Origin: Treponema vincentii F0403
Lineage (GTDB): Bacteria > Spirochaetota > Spirochaetia > Treponematales > Treponemataceae
DNA: 64,000 nucleotides
Direction: 5' to 3'
Assembly (NCBI RefSeq): GCF_000412995.1
Contig: NZ_KE332512.1
Location: forward strand, 2,079,959-2,143,958
Part shown: positions 35,427 through 42,930 of the stretch, in pieces
Layout of the letters: each line of letters starts with the position of its first letter
How positions within the stretch are numbered: the first letter of the stretch is position 1
Translations under genes and position numbers: made by a program
The notes under the pieces: model-generated
The model's database searches: none
What the model was told of the DNA's origin: nothing
What the model saw: the letters and a program-made list of their open reading frames with translations, nothing else

Positions 35427-36145
35427 ATCTCTTGACAATTCCCATCGATATTCTCCCTGATGAAGATATTGAACAAACCGTAATGGATATGTTGAGCAAA
35501 GAAGAACCTCAGCAGATTGTGTTTATTACAATCTGGGATTTGCTGAGGGCGCGCCGCGATGCGGAGTTCCGTGCAATGCTGGAACAAGCAGCGCTCTGTC
35601 TTCCGCTTTCCAAAAGTTTGTTAAAAGCGGCGCACTTCCTTAAACTGCCGGTACCGATCAGGCGGGACTCTTTCGATATGATTATCAGGATTCTGAACAT
35701 CATCGATTCGCACTTCAAATCGCTCTATTTACTGGGCGGACGGGCGCAAAACCTCCTCGATGCCGAACGCAATGTACATGCAACCTTTCCGGGTATCGGA
35801 ATTGTCGGCCGCTTTAACGGATTTTACCGCAAGAGTATGGAACCCGACATAATCCTTTCGATTGTCAAAGCTCATCCCGCCCTGCTGATTGCCGGAAACG
35901 GTATTCCCGGCGGCGTTCGATGGATTTATCGGAACAAAGCAAAATTACCCGCAAGTATTTTTATCCACAACAATGACATCATCGATATCTTTGCAAAACG
36001 TAAAAAACGTACTTCCGATGCGGCGTTTAGAAAAGGCCATGAGTTTTGGCCGCAGCTGCTGCGCAACCCTTTTAAAGTGTTCTATATATTCCGCTATGCC
36101 CTCTTTTTGCTGATCGTGCTGTTCTACCGGCTCTTTAGAACATAA
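35408..36145 (+). CDS. WecG/TagA/CpsF-family glycosyltransferase
   Basis: 245 residues. FNGFYRKS, ALLIAGNGIPGG and the preceding LYLLGGRAQNLLDAERNV follow the GT26 family (WecG, TagA), which adds N-acetylmannosamine-type sugars to lipid-linked intermediates. Unusually, residues about 225-243 form a hydrophobic segment (FRYALFLLIVLFYRLF), so the enzyme is probably membrane-attached. The expected Asp-Lys-rich end is short. No other polysaccharide gene is adjacent, so the acceptor is unknown. Confidence 0.82.
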   Translation: MAITRINLLTIPIDILPDEDIEQTVMDMLSKEEPQQIVFITIWDLLRARRDAEFRAMLEQAALCLPLSKSLLKAAHFLKLPVPIRRDSFDMIIRILNIIDSHFKSLYLLGGRAQNLLDAERNVHATFPGIGIVGRFNGFYRKSMEPDIILSIVKAHPALLIAGNGIPGGVRWIYRNKAKLPASIFIHNNDIIDIFAKRKKRTSDAAFRKGHEFWPQLLRNPFKVFYIFRYALFLLIVLFYRLFRT

Positions 36146-36160
36146 CGAGAACAGGCAATT

Positions 36161-37417
36161 ATGAAAGAGCATTCCTTACTGGATACCGAAACCGTAAAGA
36201 CCTACCTTGTTGAACGGCGCCGGCTGTTTGCCCCGGATGAACCGCTCGATGCGGAGGAGATCGGAGACGGGAATATCAACTATGTATTCCGTGTGCGTTC
36301 CCGTACAAGCGGAAAGAGTATTATTGTAAAGCAGGCGGATAGGCTGCTCCGCTCATCGGGGCGTCCGCTCGACATTACCCGCAGCAAAAGAGAAGCGGAA
36401 GCGCTCCGTATCTATGCAGCTCTTACGCCGCAGTTCATACCTCACTTTTATGCTTACGACGATGGGATGAGCGCTATCTGCATGGAAGATATTTCCTATT
36501 GCGGCAATTTGCGGAAAGAATTGATGGCAGGCCGGTTACTTCCGGTATCTTTTGCGGAAAATGCCGCTTCTTTTTTAGCCGATGCGGTTTTTCCGACAAG
36601 CGGCCTTTTTTTGCCGCCGGAGGAAAAGAAGGCGCGGGTAAAAGCGTTTATCAACCCCGAACTGTGCGCAATTTCCGAAGCACTGGTGTTTTCCGAACCG
36701 TACTGCAACGGCAAAAACCGTAACCGTATCACCCCCGGAAACGAATCCTTTGTCAAAAAGACTCTTTACACCGACGAAGCGCTTAAAGCAGAGGTCGCTT
36801 CGCTGCGGGAAACGTTTATGAATAAGGCGGAAGCGCTCATCCACGGGGATTTACACACCGGCTCGATTTTTATCGGCAAGAGCATTGACAGCAGCAATAG
36901 TCTCGGCAGTAATAGCGCAAATGAGCATTGCATGAAGATTATCGATCCCGAATTTGCCTTTTACGGCCCAATCGGCTACGACCTCGGCAATATCATTGCA
37001 AACCTTTATTGCGCATGGATGTATGCCGCTTTCATCCGCGGCGCCAATGCCTTTACCGAGCGGATAGCCGCCGCGATCGAAGCTCTGCCGCAGCTTTTTA
37101 CCGCCAAAGCATTAAAACGGTGCAAGACCGTGCCGTTGAGCGACCCGCTCTACAACGAGAAGTATATCCGGCGGCGGCTGGCTGAAATGGTTGCCGATGC
37201 CTACGGCTTTGCAGGTACCGAAATGATCCGCCGTACAGTCGGCGACACCAAAACCGCCGAATTTGACGCAATGGGTTCGGATGCGCGGCGGATTACTATG
37301 GAACGCATTGTAATACAAACCGCCAGCACACTAATCAAACAGCGGCGGCGAGCAGGCATCGGAGCGCGTACGGCCGAATACTTTAGAGCATCGCTAAAAA
37401 CTCGGCTGGATTTTTAG
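36161..37417 (+). CDS. mtnK: S-methyl-5-thioribose kinase
   Basis: Phosphorylates 5-methylthioribose in methionine salvage. The 418 residues show the aminoglycoside-kinase-like fold: GDGNINYVFRV (P-loop), SIIVKQADRLLR (ATP lysine), ICMEDISYCGNLR, catalytic HGDLHTGSIFIG and metal-binding IIDPEFAFYGPIGYDLGN. A short Ser/Asn insert (SIDSSNSLGSNSANEH) follows the catalytic loop. The last eight codons and the stop are part of a dispersed hairpin repeat (37393-37417), so the C terminus may have been replaced by it. No mtnA lies beside it here. Confidence 0.95.
   Translation: MKEHSLLDTETVKTYLVERRRLFAPDEPLDAEEIGDGNINYVFRVRSRTSGKSIIVKQADRLLRSSGRPLDITRSKREAEALRIYAALTPQFIPHFYAYDDGMSAICMEDISYCGNLRKELMAGRLLPVSFAENAASFLADAVFPTSGLFLPPEEKKARVKAFINPELCAISEALVFSEPYCNGKNRNRITPGNESFVKKTLYTDEALKAEVASLRETFMNKAEALIHGDLHTGSIFIGKSIDSSNSLGSNSANEHCMKIIDPEFAFYGPIGYDLGNIIANLYCAWMYAAFIRGANAFTERIAAAIEALPQLFTAKALKRCKTVPLSDPLYNEKYIRRRLAEMVADAYGFAGTEMIRRTVGDTKTAEFDAMGSDARRITMERIVIQTASTLIKQRRRAGIGARTAEYFRASLKTRLDF
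37393..37417. repeat. CTAAAAA...TTTTTAG hairpin, copy 6, forming the 3' end of mtnK
   Basis: GCTAAAAACTCGGCTGGATTTTTAG differs by one base from 6826-6850. The final TAG is the mtnK stop codon. Confidence 0.7.
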
Positions 37418-37460
37418 AGGTTCCCTTTAAAGTCTTATTTAAAAAAGTATGTATGTGCTT

Positions 37461-37466
37461 TATAAT
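37461..37466 (+). promoter_or_regulatory. -10 box seven bases before namZ
   Basis: TATAAT at 37461-37466, with TTTAAA 17 bases upstream, and ATG at 37474. No Shine-Dalgarno sequence, so the message may be leaderless. Confidence 0.45.
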
Positions 37467-37473
37467 ATCTCCG

Positions 37474-38748
37474 ATGAAACAGACATCCGTACAATACACT
37501 CTTGATACCCTTGATACTCTTGTAAAAATAACTCGCTGCCGCCTGCAACGGATAAAAACGATGGGGCTGCTGTTCTTCCTGTTGTGCGTTGCGTGCGGAA
37601 ATGCCGCGGCGGAGACCCGTTTGAAATTGGGAATTGAGCGGCTGCCTGAGTACCGCGAAGTTTTTGCCGGAAAACGGGTCGGCCTGATTACCAATCAAAC
37701 AGGCATCGATGCCGAGGGAACGCCGTCCGCGGTACTATTGAGCAGGGCGGCGCAACTGACGGTGCTTTTTTCACCGGAGCATGGCATACAGGGCAATGAG
37801 CGGGAAGGCGCTTCTATCGGGCACAGTACCGACCCGCGCACGGGGCTGCCGGTATACAGTCTATACGGAAATACCAAGCGCCCGACGCCGGAGATGCTGA
37901 AAGATATCGATGTGCTCTGCTTTGATATTCAGGATGTCGGCGCCCGGTTTTATACCTATATTTCTACCATGGCATACTCGATGGAAGAATGTGCCCGGCA
38001 TAAAAAACGCTTTGTCGTGTTCGACCGGCCGAATCCGATCGGCGGCTCCGTCGAAGGGAATATGCTGGAGCTTGAGTACCGCTCGTTTACGGGATATTTT
38101 CCCATTGTGCAGCGGCACGGTATGACGGTCGGGGAACTTGCTCTTCTCTTCAACACCGAATACGGCATCCGCTGCGATTTAACGGTCATCCCGATGGAAG
38201 GATGGAATAGAACCGCTTATTTTGACGAGCTGCCTTTGATATGGGTGCCGCCGTCTCCCAACATTCCGTCAGCTCAAACCGCGCTCGTCTATGCGGGTGT
38301 CTGTTTGTTTGAAGGGACAAATCTTTCAGTGGGAAGGGGAACGGCGATGCCGTTTCAGTATCTTGGGGCTCCCTATATCGATGCCTACCGTCTAGCCGAG
38401 CAGCTGAACAGGTTGGACTTGGACGGGGTTCGCTTTTTGCCCGCCTTTTTTACCCCGACGCTTTCACTCTATGCGGGAAAGCTGTGCGGAGGCGTACAGA
38501 TTGCCGTTACCGACCCCCACAGTTTTGCGCCCGTTAAAACGGCAATCGCCATGTTTTATGAGCTCAAACACCTATATCCGAACGAATTTACGATAAACAA
38601 TGCAGGCGAAAAATACTGCGGTCTGCATTTATTAACAGGTTGTACACAGCTCACCGATTCCTCACAAACCGCACAGGATTATTTTACCCGAATTGAGAAA
38701 GAGAGCGCTCAATTCAGCAATATACGCAAGAAATATCTATTATACTGA
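37474..38748 (+). CDS. namZ: DUF1343 exo-beta-N-acetylmuramidase NamZ-like
   Basis: 424 residues from the ATG at 37474, or about 395 from 37561, where a compact signal begins (MGLLFFLLCVACGNAAA). The body has the family hallmarks: KRVGLITNQTGID, LFSPEHGIQGNEREG, YSLYGNTKRPTPEML, VLCFDIQDVGARFYTYISTM, FVVFDRPNPIGG, GMTVGELA and GRGTAMPFQYLGAP. NamZ releases terminal N-acetylmuramic acid from peptidoglycan fragments outside the cytoplasm, so a recycling or scavenging role is likely. No other muropeptide genes are adjacent. Confidence 0.9.
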   Translation: MKQTSVQYTLDTLDTLVKITRCRLQRIKTMGLLFFLLCVACGNAAAETRLKLGIERLPEYREVFAGKRVGLITNQTGIDAEGTPSAVLLSRAAQLTVLFSPEHGIQGNEREGASIGHSTDPRTGLPVYSLYGNTKRPTPEMLKDIDVLCFDIQDVGARFYTYISTMAYSMEECARHKKRFVVFDRPNPIGGSVEGNMLELEYRSFTGYFPIVQRHGMTVGELALLFNTEYGIRCDLTVIPMEGWNRTAYFDELPLIWVPPSPNIPSAQTALVYAGVCLFEGTNLSVGRGTAMPFQYLGAPYIDAYRLAEQLNRLDLDGVRFLPAFFTPTLSLYAGKLCGGVQIAVTDPHSFAPVKTAIAMFYELKHLYPNEFTINNAGEKYCGLHLLTGCTQLTDSSQTAQDYFTRIEKESAQFSNIRKKYLLY

Positions 38749-38785
38749 TATACTGAAGGAAGCTGCGGCGCAGATGTCCGCATAT

Positions 38786-38813
38786 TTGCAAAAGACAATA
38801 TCCCTGCTATACT
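38786..38813 (+). promoter_or_regulatory. Promoter eight bases before the ATPase/nuclease gene
   Basis: TTGCAA (38786-38791), 16-base spacer ending TGC, TATACT (38808-38813), then eight bases to ATG 38822. No ribosome site; probably leaderless. Confidence 0.55.
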
Positions 38814-38821
38814 CTGATTAT

Positions 38822-40453
38822 ATGAACACACCACACAAACTGCCTGTCGGCATACAGAGCTTTAAAGATTTACGGGAAAAGCATTTTTTATACGTTGATA
38901 AAACCGCATATATCGCGCAGCTTAGCCAAGCGAGTAAAGTCTTTTTCTTAAGCCGCCCGCGTCGGTTTGGGAAGAGCCTGTTTCTTTCAACCTTAGCAGC
39001 GTATTTTTTAGGACAAAAAGAGCTGTTTAAGGGGCTGTACCTTGAAAAAGCGGAAGAAGAGCAAGCCGTACGGGAAGGTAGAACTGCATGGGAAGAATAT
39101 CCGGTGCTGTATCTGGATTTTAACACGGAAAATTATAATGATACACAAAGTATGCATAGTATTCTTCATACTCACCTAAACGGATGGGAAAAACAATATG
39201 GAGCAGACAATGCAGAACAAACATTTCCCAGCCGTTTTAAGGGACTTATCGAACGGGCTTACAAGCAAGCCGGTAAGCAGGTAGTCATTCTGGTAGACGA
39301 ATACGACAAGCCCTTGCTGCAAACAATGGGGGTGAATGAGGAATTAAACGAACAATACCGCAATACGCTTAAAGCGTTTTATTCTGTAATCAAAACCTGC
39401 GACGAATATATCCGCTTTGCCTTTTTAACCGGAGTAACCAAGTTTAGTAAGATCAGTATTTTCAGCGACTTGAATAACTTACAGGATATATCACTGGAAA
39501 AACAGTATGCCGGTATCTGCGGTATGGCGGAAACAGAACTGAAAGATAATTTCCAGCCGGAAATTCAAGTCCTTGCCGATGAACAAAAACTATCGTATGA
39601 TCAAACGCTTGCAGCCTTAAAGCAATGGTACGACGGATATTGCTTTTATCCCGGAAGCGATGGCATGTATAATCCATTCAGTCTATTAAATGCCTTTGTA
39701 AAGCAGCGGTTCGGCAGTTACTGGTTCAGTACGGGCACACCGACATTTTTAGTTAACTTCTTAAGAGAGGCACACTACTTTATCCCGGACTTGGATGGGC
39801 ATGTAGAACTTACTGAATCAGGTTTGGAAACGTATCGGGCTGTAGGGCGGGATGCCTTACCTATTTTGTTTCAAGCAGGGTACTTAACGATAAAAGAGTA
39901 TATAAGCGATCTGCGGCTGTATCGGCTTGGGTTTCCGAATGACGAAGTACGGTACGGCTTTTTAGAGAATCTGATGCCTGCATACTCCGACATACCATTC
40001 GGCCAAACAGGGGTGTCTGTAGGCCGGTTTGTACAAGATATCCGCAATGGCAAAGTGGAATCTTTTATGGAACGGATGCGGTCAATCATAGCAGGTATAC
40101 CGTATGATATTAGCGAAGGAAACCGCACAATCAGAATCGCCATGGATGGCGGTTGTTCCACGCAGCAGCGATGTTTCGGCTCCGCCGAAACTCGTAGTCA
40201 AAACTATACACGGACGTATAGTTTTGACGATTCTACCGGACGCTCCGACTGTATAGTGCAAACAGCCGATAGCATCTACATTTTCGAGTTTAAGCTGACC
40301 GGCAGCGGCACTGCGGAAGATGCAATCAATCAGATAAAAGAGAATGGCTACGCTGCGAAGTACAAAGCAGAAGGGAAAAAGATAGTGCTGATCGGTGCGA
40401 GTTTTGACGAACAGGCGAGGACAATTAAAGAGTGGACGGTGGCTAATTCATAA
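38822..40453 (+). CDS. AAA-ATPase-like/PD-(D/E)XK nuclease protein with an in-frame palindromic repeat
   Basis: 543 residues of the abundant AAA-ATPase-like (PF09820-type) plus C-terminal nuclease (PDDEXK_9-type) family. GIQSFKDLREKHFLYVDKTAYI and Walker A FLSRPRRFGKSL open the protein; VVILVDEYDKPLLQ is Walker B; KQWYDGYCFYPG is the family mid-region. The nuclease core survives as GRSDCIVQTADSIYIFEFKL. Just before it, residues about 437-470 (MDGGCSTQQRCFGSAE on) are encoded by a palindromic repeat homologous to 1326-1386, replacing the usual helix that starts the nuclease domain. The frame stays open, but nuclease activity is doubtful. Such genes are often mobile; no known cellular role. Confidence 0.88.
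   Translation: MNTPHKLPVGIQSFKDLREKHFLYVDKTAYIAQLSQASKVFFLSRPRRFGKSLFLSTLAAYFLGQKELFKGLYLEKAEEEQAVREGRTAWEEYPVLYLDFNTENYNDTQSMHSILHTHLNGWEKQYGADNAEQTFPSRFKGLIERAYKQAGKQVVILVDEYDKPLLQTMGVNEELNEQYRNTLKAFYSVIKTCDEYIRFAFLTGVTKFSKISIFSDLNNLQDISLEKQYAGICGMAETELKDNFQPEIQVLADEQKLSYDQTLAALKQWYDGYCFYPGSDGMYNPFSLLNAFVKQRFGSYWFSTGTPTFLVNFLREAHYFIPDLDGHVELTESGLETYRAVGRDALPILFQAGYLTIKEYISDLRLYRLGFPNDEVRYGFLENLMPAYSDIPFGQTGVSVGRFVQDIRNGKVESFMERMRSIIAGIPYDISEGNRTIRIAMDGGCSTQQRCFGSAETRSQNYTRTYSFDDSTGRSDCIVQTADSIYIFEFKLTGSGTAEDAINQIKENGYAAKYKAEGKKIVLIGASFDEQARTIKEWTVANS
40131..40232 (-). repeat. Composite palindromic repeat element, copy 2 (inside a coding sequence)
   Basis: Read on the minus strand: a hairpin GTCAAAACTATA...TATAGTTTTGAC around CGTCCGTG, then ACGAGTTTCGGC...GCCGAAAC, CGCTGCTGCGTGGAACAACC, and GCCATCCATGGCGAT. 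The last 60 bases align with 1326-1386. It adds no stop codon in the host frame. Confidence 0.8.
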
Positions 40454-40810
40454 TTATGAATTAATTGTGTATCAGAATTTCAAAAAATGCAATAGATAGC
40501 CCATAGTACATATCTTAACAAATTATCACGACATTTTATCACGGAAGCAGACCTCTAACTGTAAGACTAAAGGCAAGACGCGCAAGACCCTGTTACGGCG
40601 GGCTTGCAAGCGGCTTGCTTACCATCAATCAGAAAGCCGGCCATATACCGGCTGTTTTGAGCGGTTAAACAGGTTCTTGTGGTCGTCTGTTTAATCGCTT
40701 AAACGCGAGACGGACTAGCCATAATGCTCCGGGAAGCACGTAGGGAAGACCACAAATCAGCCTTACGTGCTTTTTTTTGCCCTAATCGCAGGGGGAGGGA
40801 GAGTTGTTGT
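40454..40810 (+). other. Structured non-coding stretch at the left edge of the prophage
   Basis: 357 bases without a convincing gene. It starts with an AATTCATAATTATGAATT palindrome and holds AGCCGG/CCGGCT around CATATA (about 40632-40650), an inverted pair GCGGTTAAACAG...CTGTTTAATCGC (about 40660-40698), and a terminator-like hairpin at 40734-40778. The chromosome-phage junction probably lies here, but no attachment site can be fixed without the right end. A structured phage RNA is possible. Confidence 0.4.
40734..40778 (+). terminator. Rho-independent terminator
   Basis: AAGCACGTAGGG, 15 bases, CCTTACGTGCTT, followed by T: a 12-bp stem with a U tract, just before the first phage gene. Confidence 0.75.
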
Positions 40811-41011
40811 ATGAGCTACGTTAAAAAGGTTCGAATTTTTACAGCAGATAGAGCAAAAGTGCTAGAGCAATCAATCAATAGCTTCATTTTAAAAGAGATG
40901 GAAAGGGGCTTTTACATTATCGACATTCAATATCAAGCAGCGTGTACACGGCATGATCACGCTGTCTATTCCTGCATGGTGTTCTACAGCGAACCTGTAG
41001 AGGAATGGTAG
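40811..41011 (+). CDS. Small phage protein (Cse60-like)
   Basis: 66 residues after a strong GGAGGGAG site. VKKVRIFTADRAKVLEQSINSF and the closing FYIIDIQYQAA...YSCMVFYSE follow the small sporulation-protein Cse60/DUF2758 pattern, often found in phages. The function of that family is unknown. First gene of the early phage block; a longer in-frame extension upstream runs through the terminator and is rejected. Confidence 0.6.
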   Translation: MSYVKKVRIFTADRAKVLEQSINSFILKEMERGFYIIDIQYQAACTRHDHAVYSCMVFYSEPVEEW

Positions 41012-41012
41012 C

Positions 41013-41369
41013 ATGACAAGTAAAGCGGCGTTAAAAGCAATTACGGAAGATGCGGTAATCCGCGAGGTAAAAGCGGTAATCGAATTAACCGGCCTTGCAA
41101 TCCAGCGAATAAATACCGGCGCTTTTGCGGTCGGTACGGGTAAAGCACGCCGCTTTATTCGCAGTGCGAATAAAGGAACCCTCGACTTTGAAGGTTACGA
41201 TAACCGCGGGCGGTTCGTCGGTATCGAGTGCAAGCGTCCGGTTGGCGGGCGTTTATCGGCAGAGCAAAAATACAGAATTAACGACATAAACAAAAAAGGC
41301 GGCGTTGCATTCGTGGTAACGAGTGTAGAAGCCGCATTACAGCAGCTGAAAAAAGCGGGCTGTATATAA
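41013..41369 (+). CDS. VRR-NUC domain nuclease
   Basis: 118 residues with the PD-(D/E)XK variant motifs: E in the first helix (EDAVIREVKAVIE), KGTLDFEGYD, GIECKRPVGGRLSAEQK and a C-terminal GGVAFVVTS. Stand-alone VRR-NUC proteins in phages are structure-specific endonucleases thought to resolve branched DNA during recombination. It sits at the head of the recombination module (RecB-like nuclease, SSB, ERF), which fits that role. A start three bases after the previous stop codon implies coupling. Confidence 0.88.
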   Translation: MTSKAALKAITEDAVIREVKAVIELTGLAIQRINTGAFAVGTGKARRFIRSANKGTLDFEGYDNRGRFVGIECKRPVGGRLSAEQKYRINDINKKGGVAFVVTSVEAALQQLKKAGCI

Positions 41370-41466
41370 AGGTGTACCAAAAGGGATTAGAGCGGGTGCA
41401 AGCCCCGCGCATCTTATAAGCTAAAAGACGGCCGTCTAAAGAGCTTAAAAACTTTGTACGAGGAGT
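41370..41466 (+). other. Short structured intergenic region
   Basis: GCGGG/CCCGC hairpin (about 41391-41409) and a GACGGCCGTC palindrome nested in AAGCT...AGCTT. No gene. Could be an mRNA processing or regulatory site. Confidence 0.35.
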
Positions 41467-41664
41467 ATGGCTATGAACGAATTTTTCGAGATTGCGTCAA
41501 GATTTGCGTATGCAGGCGGCGATGTATCGTTCGATGTTGTTGAGGCACGAAAAGAAATCGATGCAGACGGCGTGTCGTATTGGACATTGAAAATTGCAGT
41601 GCAAAAAACACCGGAGCAGTTAGAAAAAGGAAATGGAGGGGCGAGCGATGCAGATAACCAATAA
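41467..41664 (+). CDS. Small phage protein, unknown
   Basis: 65 residues (or 63 from the second ATG) with CGAGGAG upstream. Alternating strands (DVSFDVVEARKEIDADGVSYWTLKIAVQK) suggest a small beta-rich fold. It overlaps the next gene by 17 bases. No family recognised; position suggests an accessory to the nuclease that follows. Confidence 0.55.
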   Translation: MAMNEFFEIASRFAYAGGDVSFDVVEARKEIDADGVSYWTLKIAVQKTPEQLEKGNGGASDADNQ

Positions 41665-42523
41665 ACAAAATTTACCGCTCGCATTCGTTAATGCGGTATC
41701 AACCGAAAAGCATAACAAAGACGGTGAGTATAGCGCAACGACCCTTAACAAGGGAGTAAAAGAAATCATCTTAACCAAACGACATTGGGACGAGCTTACG
41801 GATGATGTAGCGGATCGCGTTTGGGCGGTATGGGGTACCGCGGTTCATGCACTTTTTGAAGCGCAAAAAGACAGCTGCTTCCATGAAGAGCGTTTTAGCA
41901 TTCCTGTATTACAGAGCGCCGTTACCGGTCAAGTCGATAGTTATGATATGGAAAAAGGAATTATCAACGACTGGAAAACCGCATCGGTATGGAAAGTTAT
42001 TATGTCGGACTTTGAAGATTGGAAAAAGCAGGGAATGACATACGCATGGCTTTTAACTCAAAACGGACTTACCGTTAATAAGTGTCGTTTTATCGCTTTG
42101 TTAAAAGATCACAGTAAAACGAAAGCAAAAACAGACAGTCAATATCCGCAAAGCCCTGTTTTTATCTATGAGTTTGACGTAACAAAAGCAATGCTTGCAG
42201 AAGCCGAAGCGAGAATTTTTTCAAAAGTAAAAGAAATAGAAGCCGCGGAGAAAATGAGCGACGATGACATTTTGCCCTGTACAGCGTCTGAACGTTGGGC
42301 AGACGGTGAAAAATGGGCGGTTATGAAAATCGGCAGGAAAACAGCGGTTAAACTTTTTGACACACAAGATGATGCGAACGCGCACGCTAAAGAGCTCGGC
42401 GAAAAACATTACGTAGAGCACCGCCCCGCGGTCAGCAGAAAATGCAATGATTATTGTACATGTAAAGACTTTTGCAATTTCTATAAACAAATGCAAGAGG
42501 GCGGTACAGGGGGCGCGCTATGA
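41648..42523 (+). CDS. Phage RecB-like PD-(D/E)XK exonuclease with C-terminal Cys cluster
   Basis: 291 residues; start at 41648 after GGAGGGG. The RecB/Cas4-type catalytic set is visible: WGTAVHALFE (His), VTGQVDSYD (Asp) and GIINDWKTAS (D-x-K). Near the C terminus CNDYCTCKDFC holds four cysteines, which with family precedent (AddB, Cas4) could bind an iron-sulphur cluster or zinc; Cas4 instead splits its cysteines between both ends. Placed before ssb and the ERF recombinase, it most likely resects DNA ends for phage single-strand annealing. It overlaps ssb by four bases (ATGA). Confidence 0.82.
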   Translation: MQITNKQNLPLAFVNAVSTEKHNKDGEYSATTLNKGVKEIILTKRHWDELTDDVADRVWAVWGTAVHALFEAQKDSCFHEERFSIPVLQSAVTGQVDSYDMEKGIINDWKTASVWKVIMSDFEDWKKQGMTYAWLLTQNGLTVNKCRFIALLKDHSKTKAKTDSQYPQSPVFIYEFDVTKAMLAEAEARIFSKVKEIEAAEKMSDDDILPCTASERWADGEKWAVMKIGRKTAVKLFDTQDDANAHAKELGEKHYVEHRPAVSRKCNDYCTCKDFCNFYKQMQEGGTGGAL

Positions 42524-42918
42524 ACAATGTTAATTCTGTTGCGCTTATCGGGCGCTTGGTGAAAGATGCCGACATCAAATATTTGCAAAGCGGTACAGCG
42601 GTTGTGAATTTTAACCTTGCGGTAAATGAAAGCGTCAAAAACGGTAACTCATGGAGCCAAAGAGCGAGTTTTTTTGACGTAGTATTTTATGGACGACAGG
42701 GAGAGGGTTTGAGTCGCTATCTGGATAAGGGTAAGCAGGTTGCTATTACCGGTACACTACAACAACAGCGCTGGCAAAAAGACGGGCAGACAAAAAGCAA
42801 GATTGTTATCATTGCAAAAACAATCCAGCTTCTTGGAAGTGCCCGCGATGGCAATATGGGCGGTATGGTAAGCACTCCGCCCGCCGGTGAAGATGATTAC
42901 GAGTGCATACCGTTTTAG
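42520..42918 (+). CDS. ssb: Single-stranded DNA-binding protein
   Basis: 132 residues with the OB fold of bacterial SSB (SVALIGRLVKDADIKYL, VNFNLAVNE, SFFDVVFYGRQGEGLSRYLDKG, ITGTLQQQRW) and the acidic tail ending DDYECIPF that recruits repair and replication proteins. The linker is short. It is translationally coupled to the RecB-like nuclease and followed by the ERF annealase, forming a compact phage recombination cassette. Confidence 0.96.
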   Translation: MNNVNSVALIGRLVKDADIKYLQSGTAVVNFNLAVNESVKNGNSWSQRASFFDVVFYGRQGEGLSRYLDKGKQVAITGTLQQQRWQKDGQTKSKIVIIAKTIQLLGSARDGNMGGMVSTPPAGEDDYECIPF

Positions 42919-42930
42919 GAGATAAGAAAA

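Noticed and set aside
40454-41000. Prophage attachment site and integrase
   Set aside because: No integrase or recombinase is encoded in the window, and with the right end missing no direct repeat pair can be assigned.
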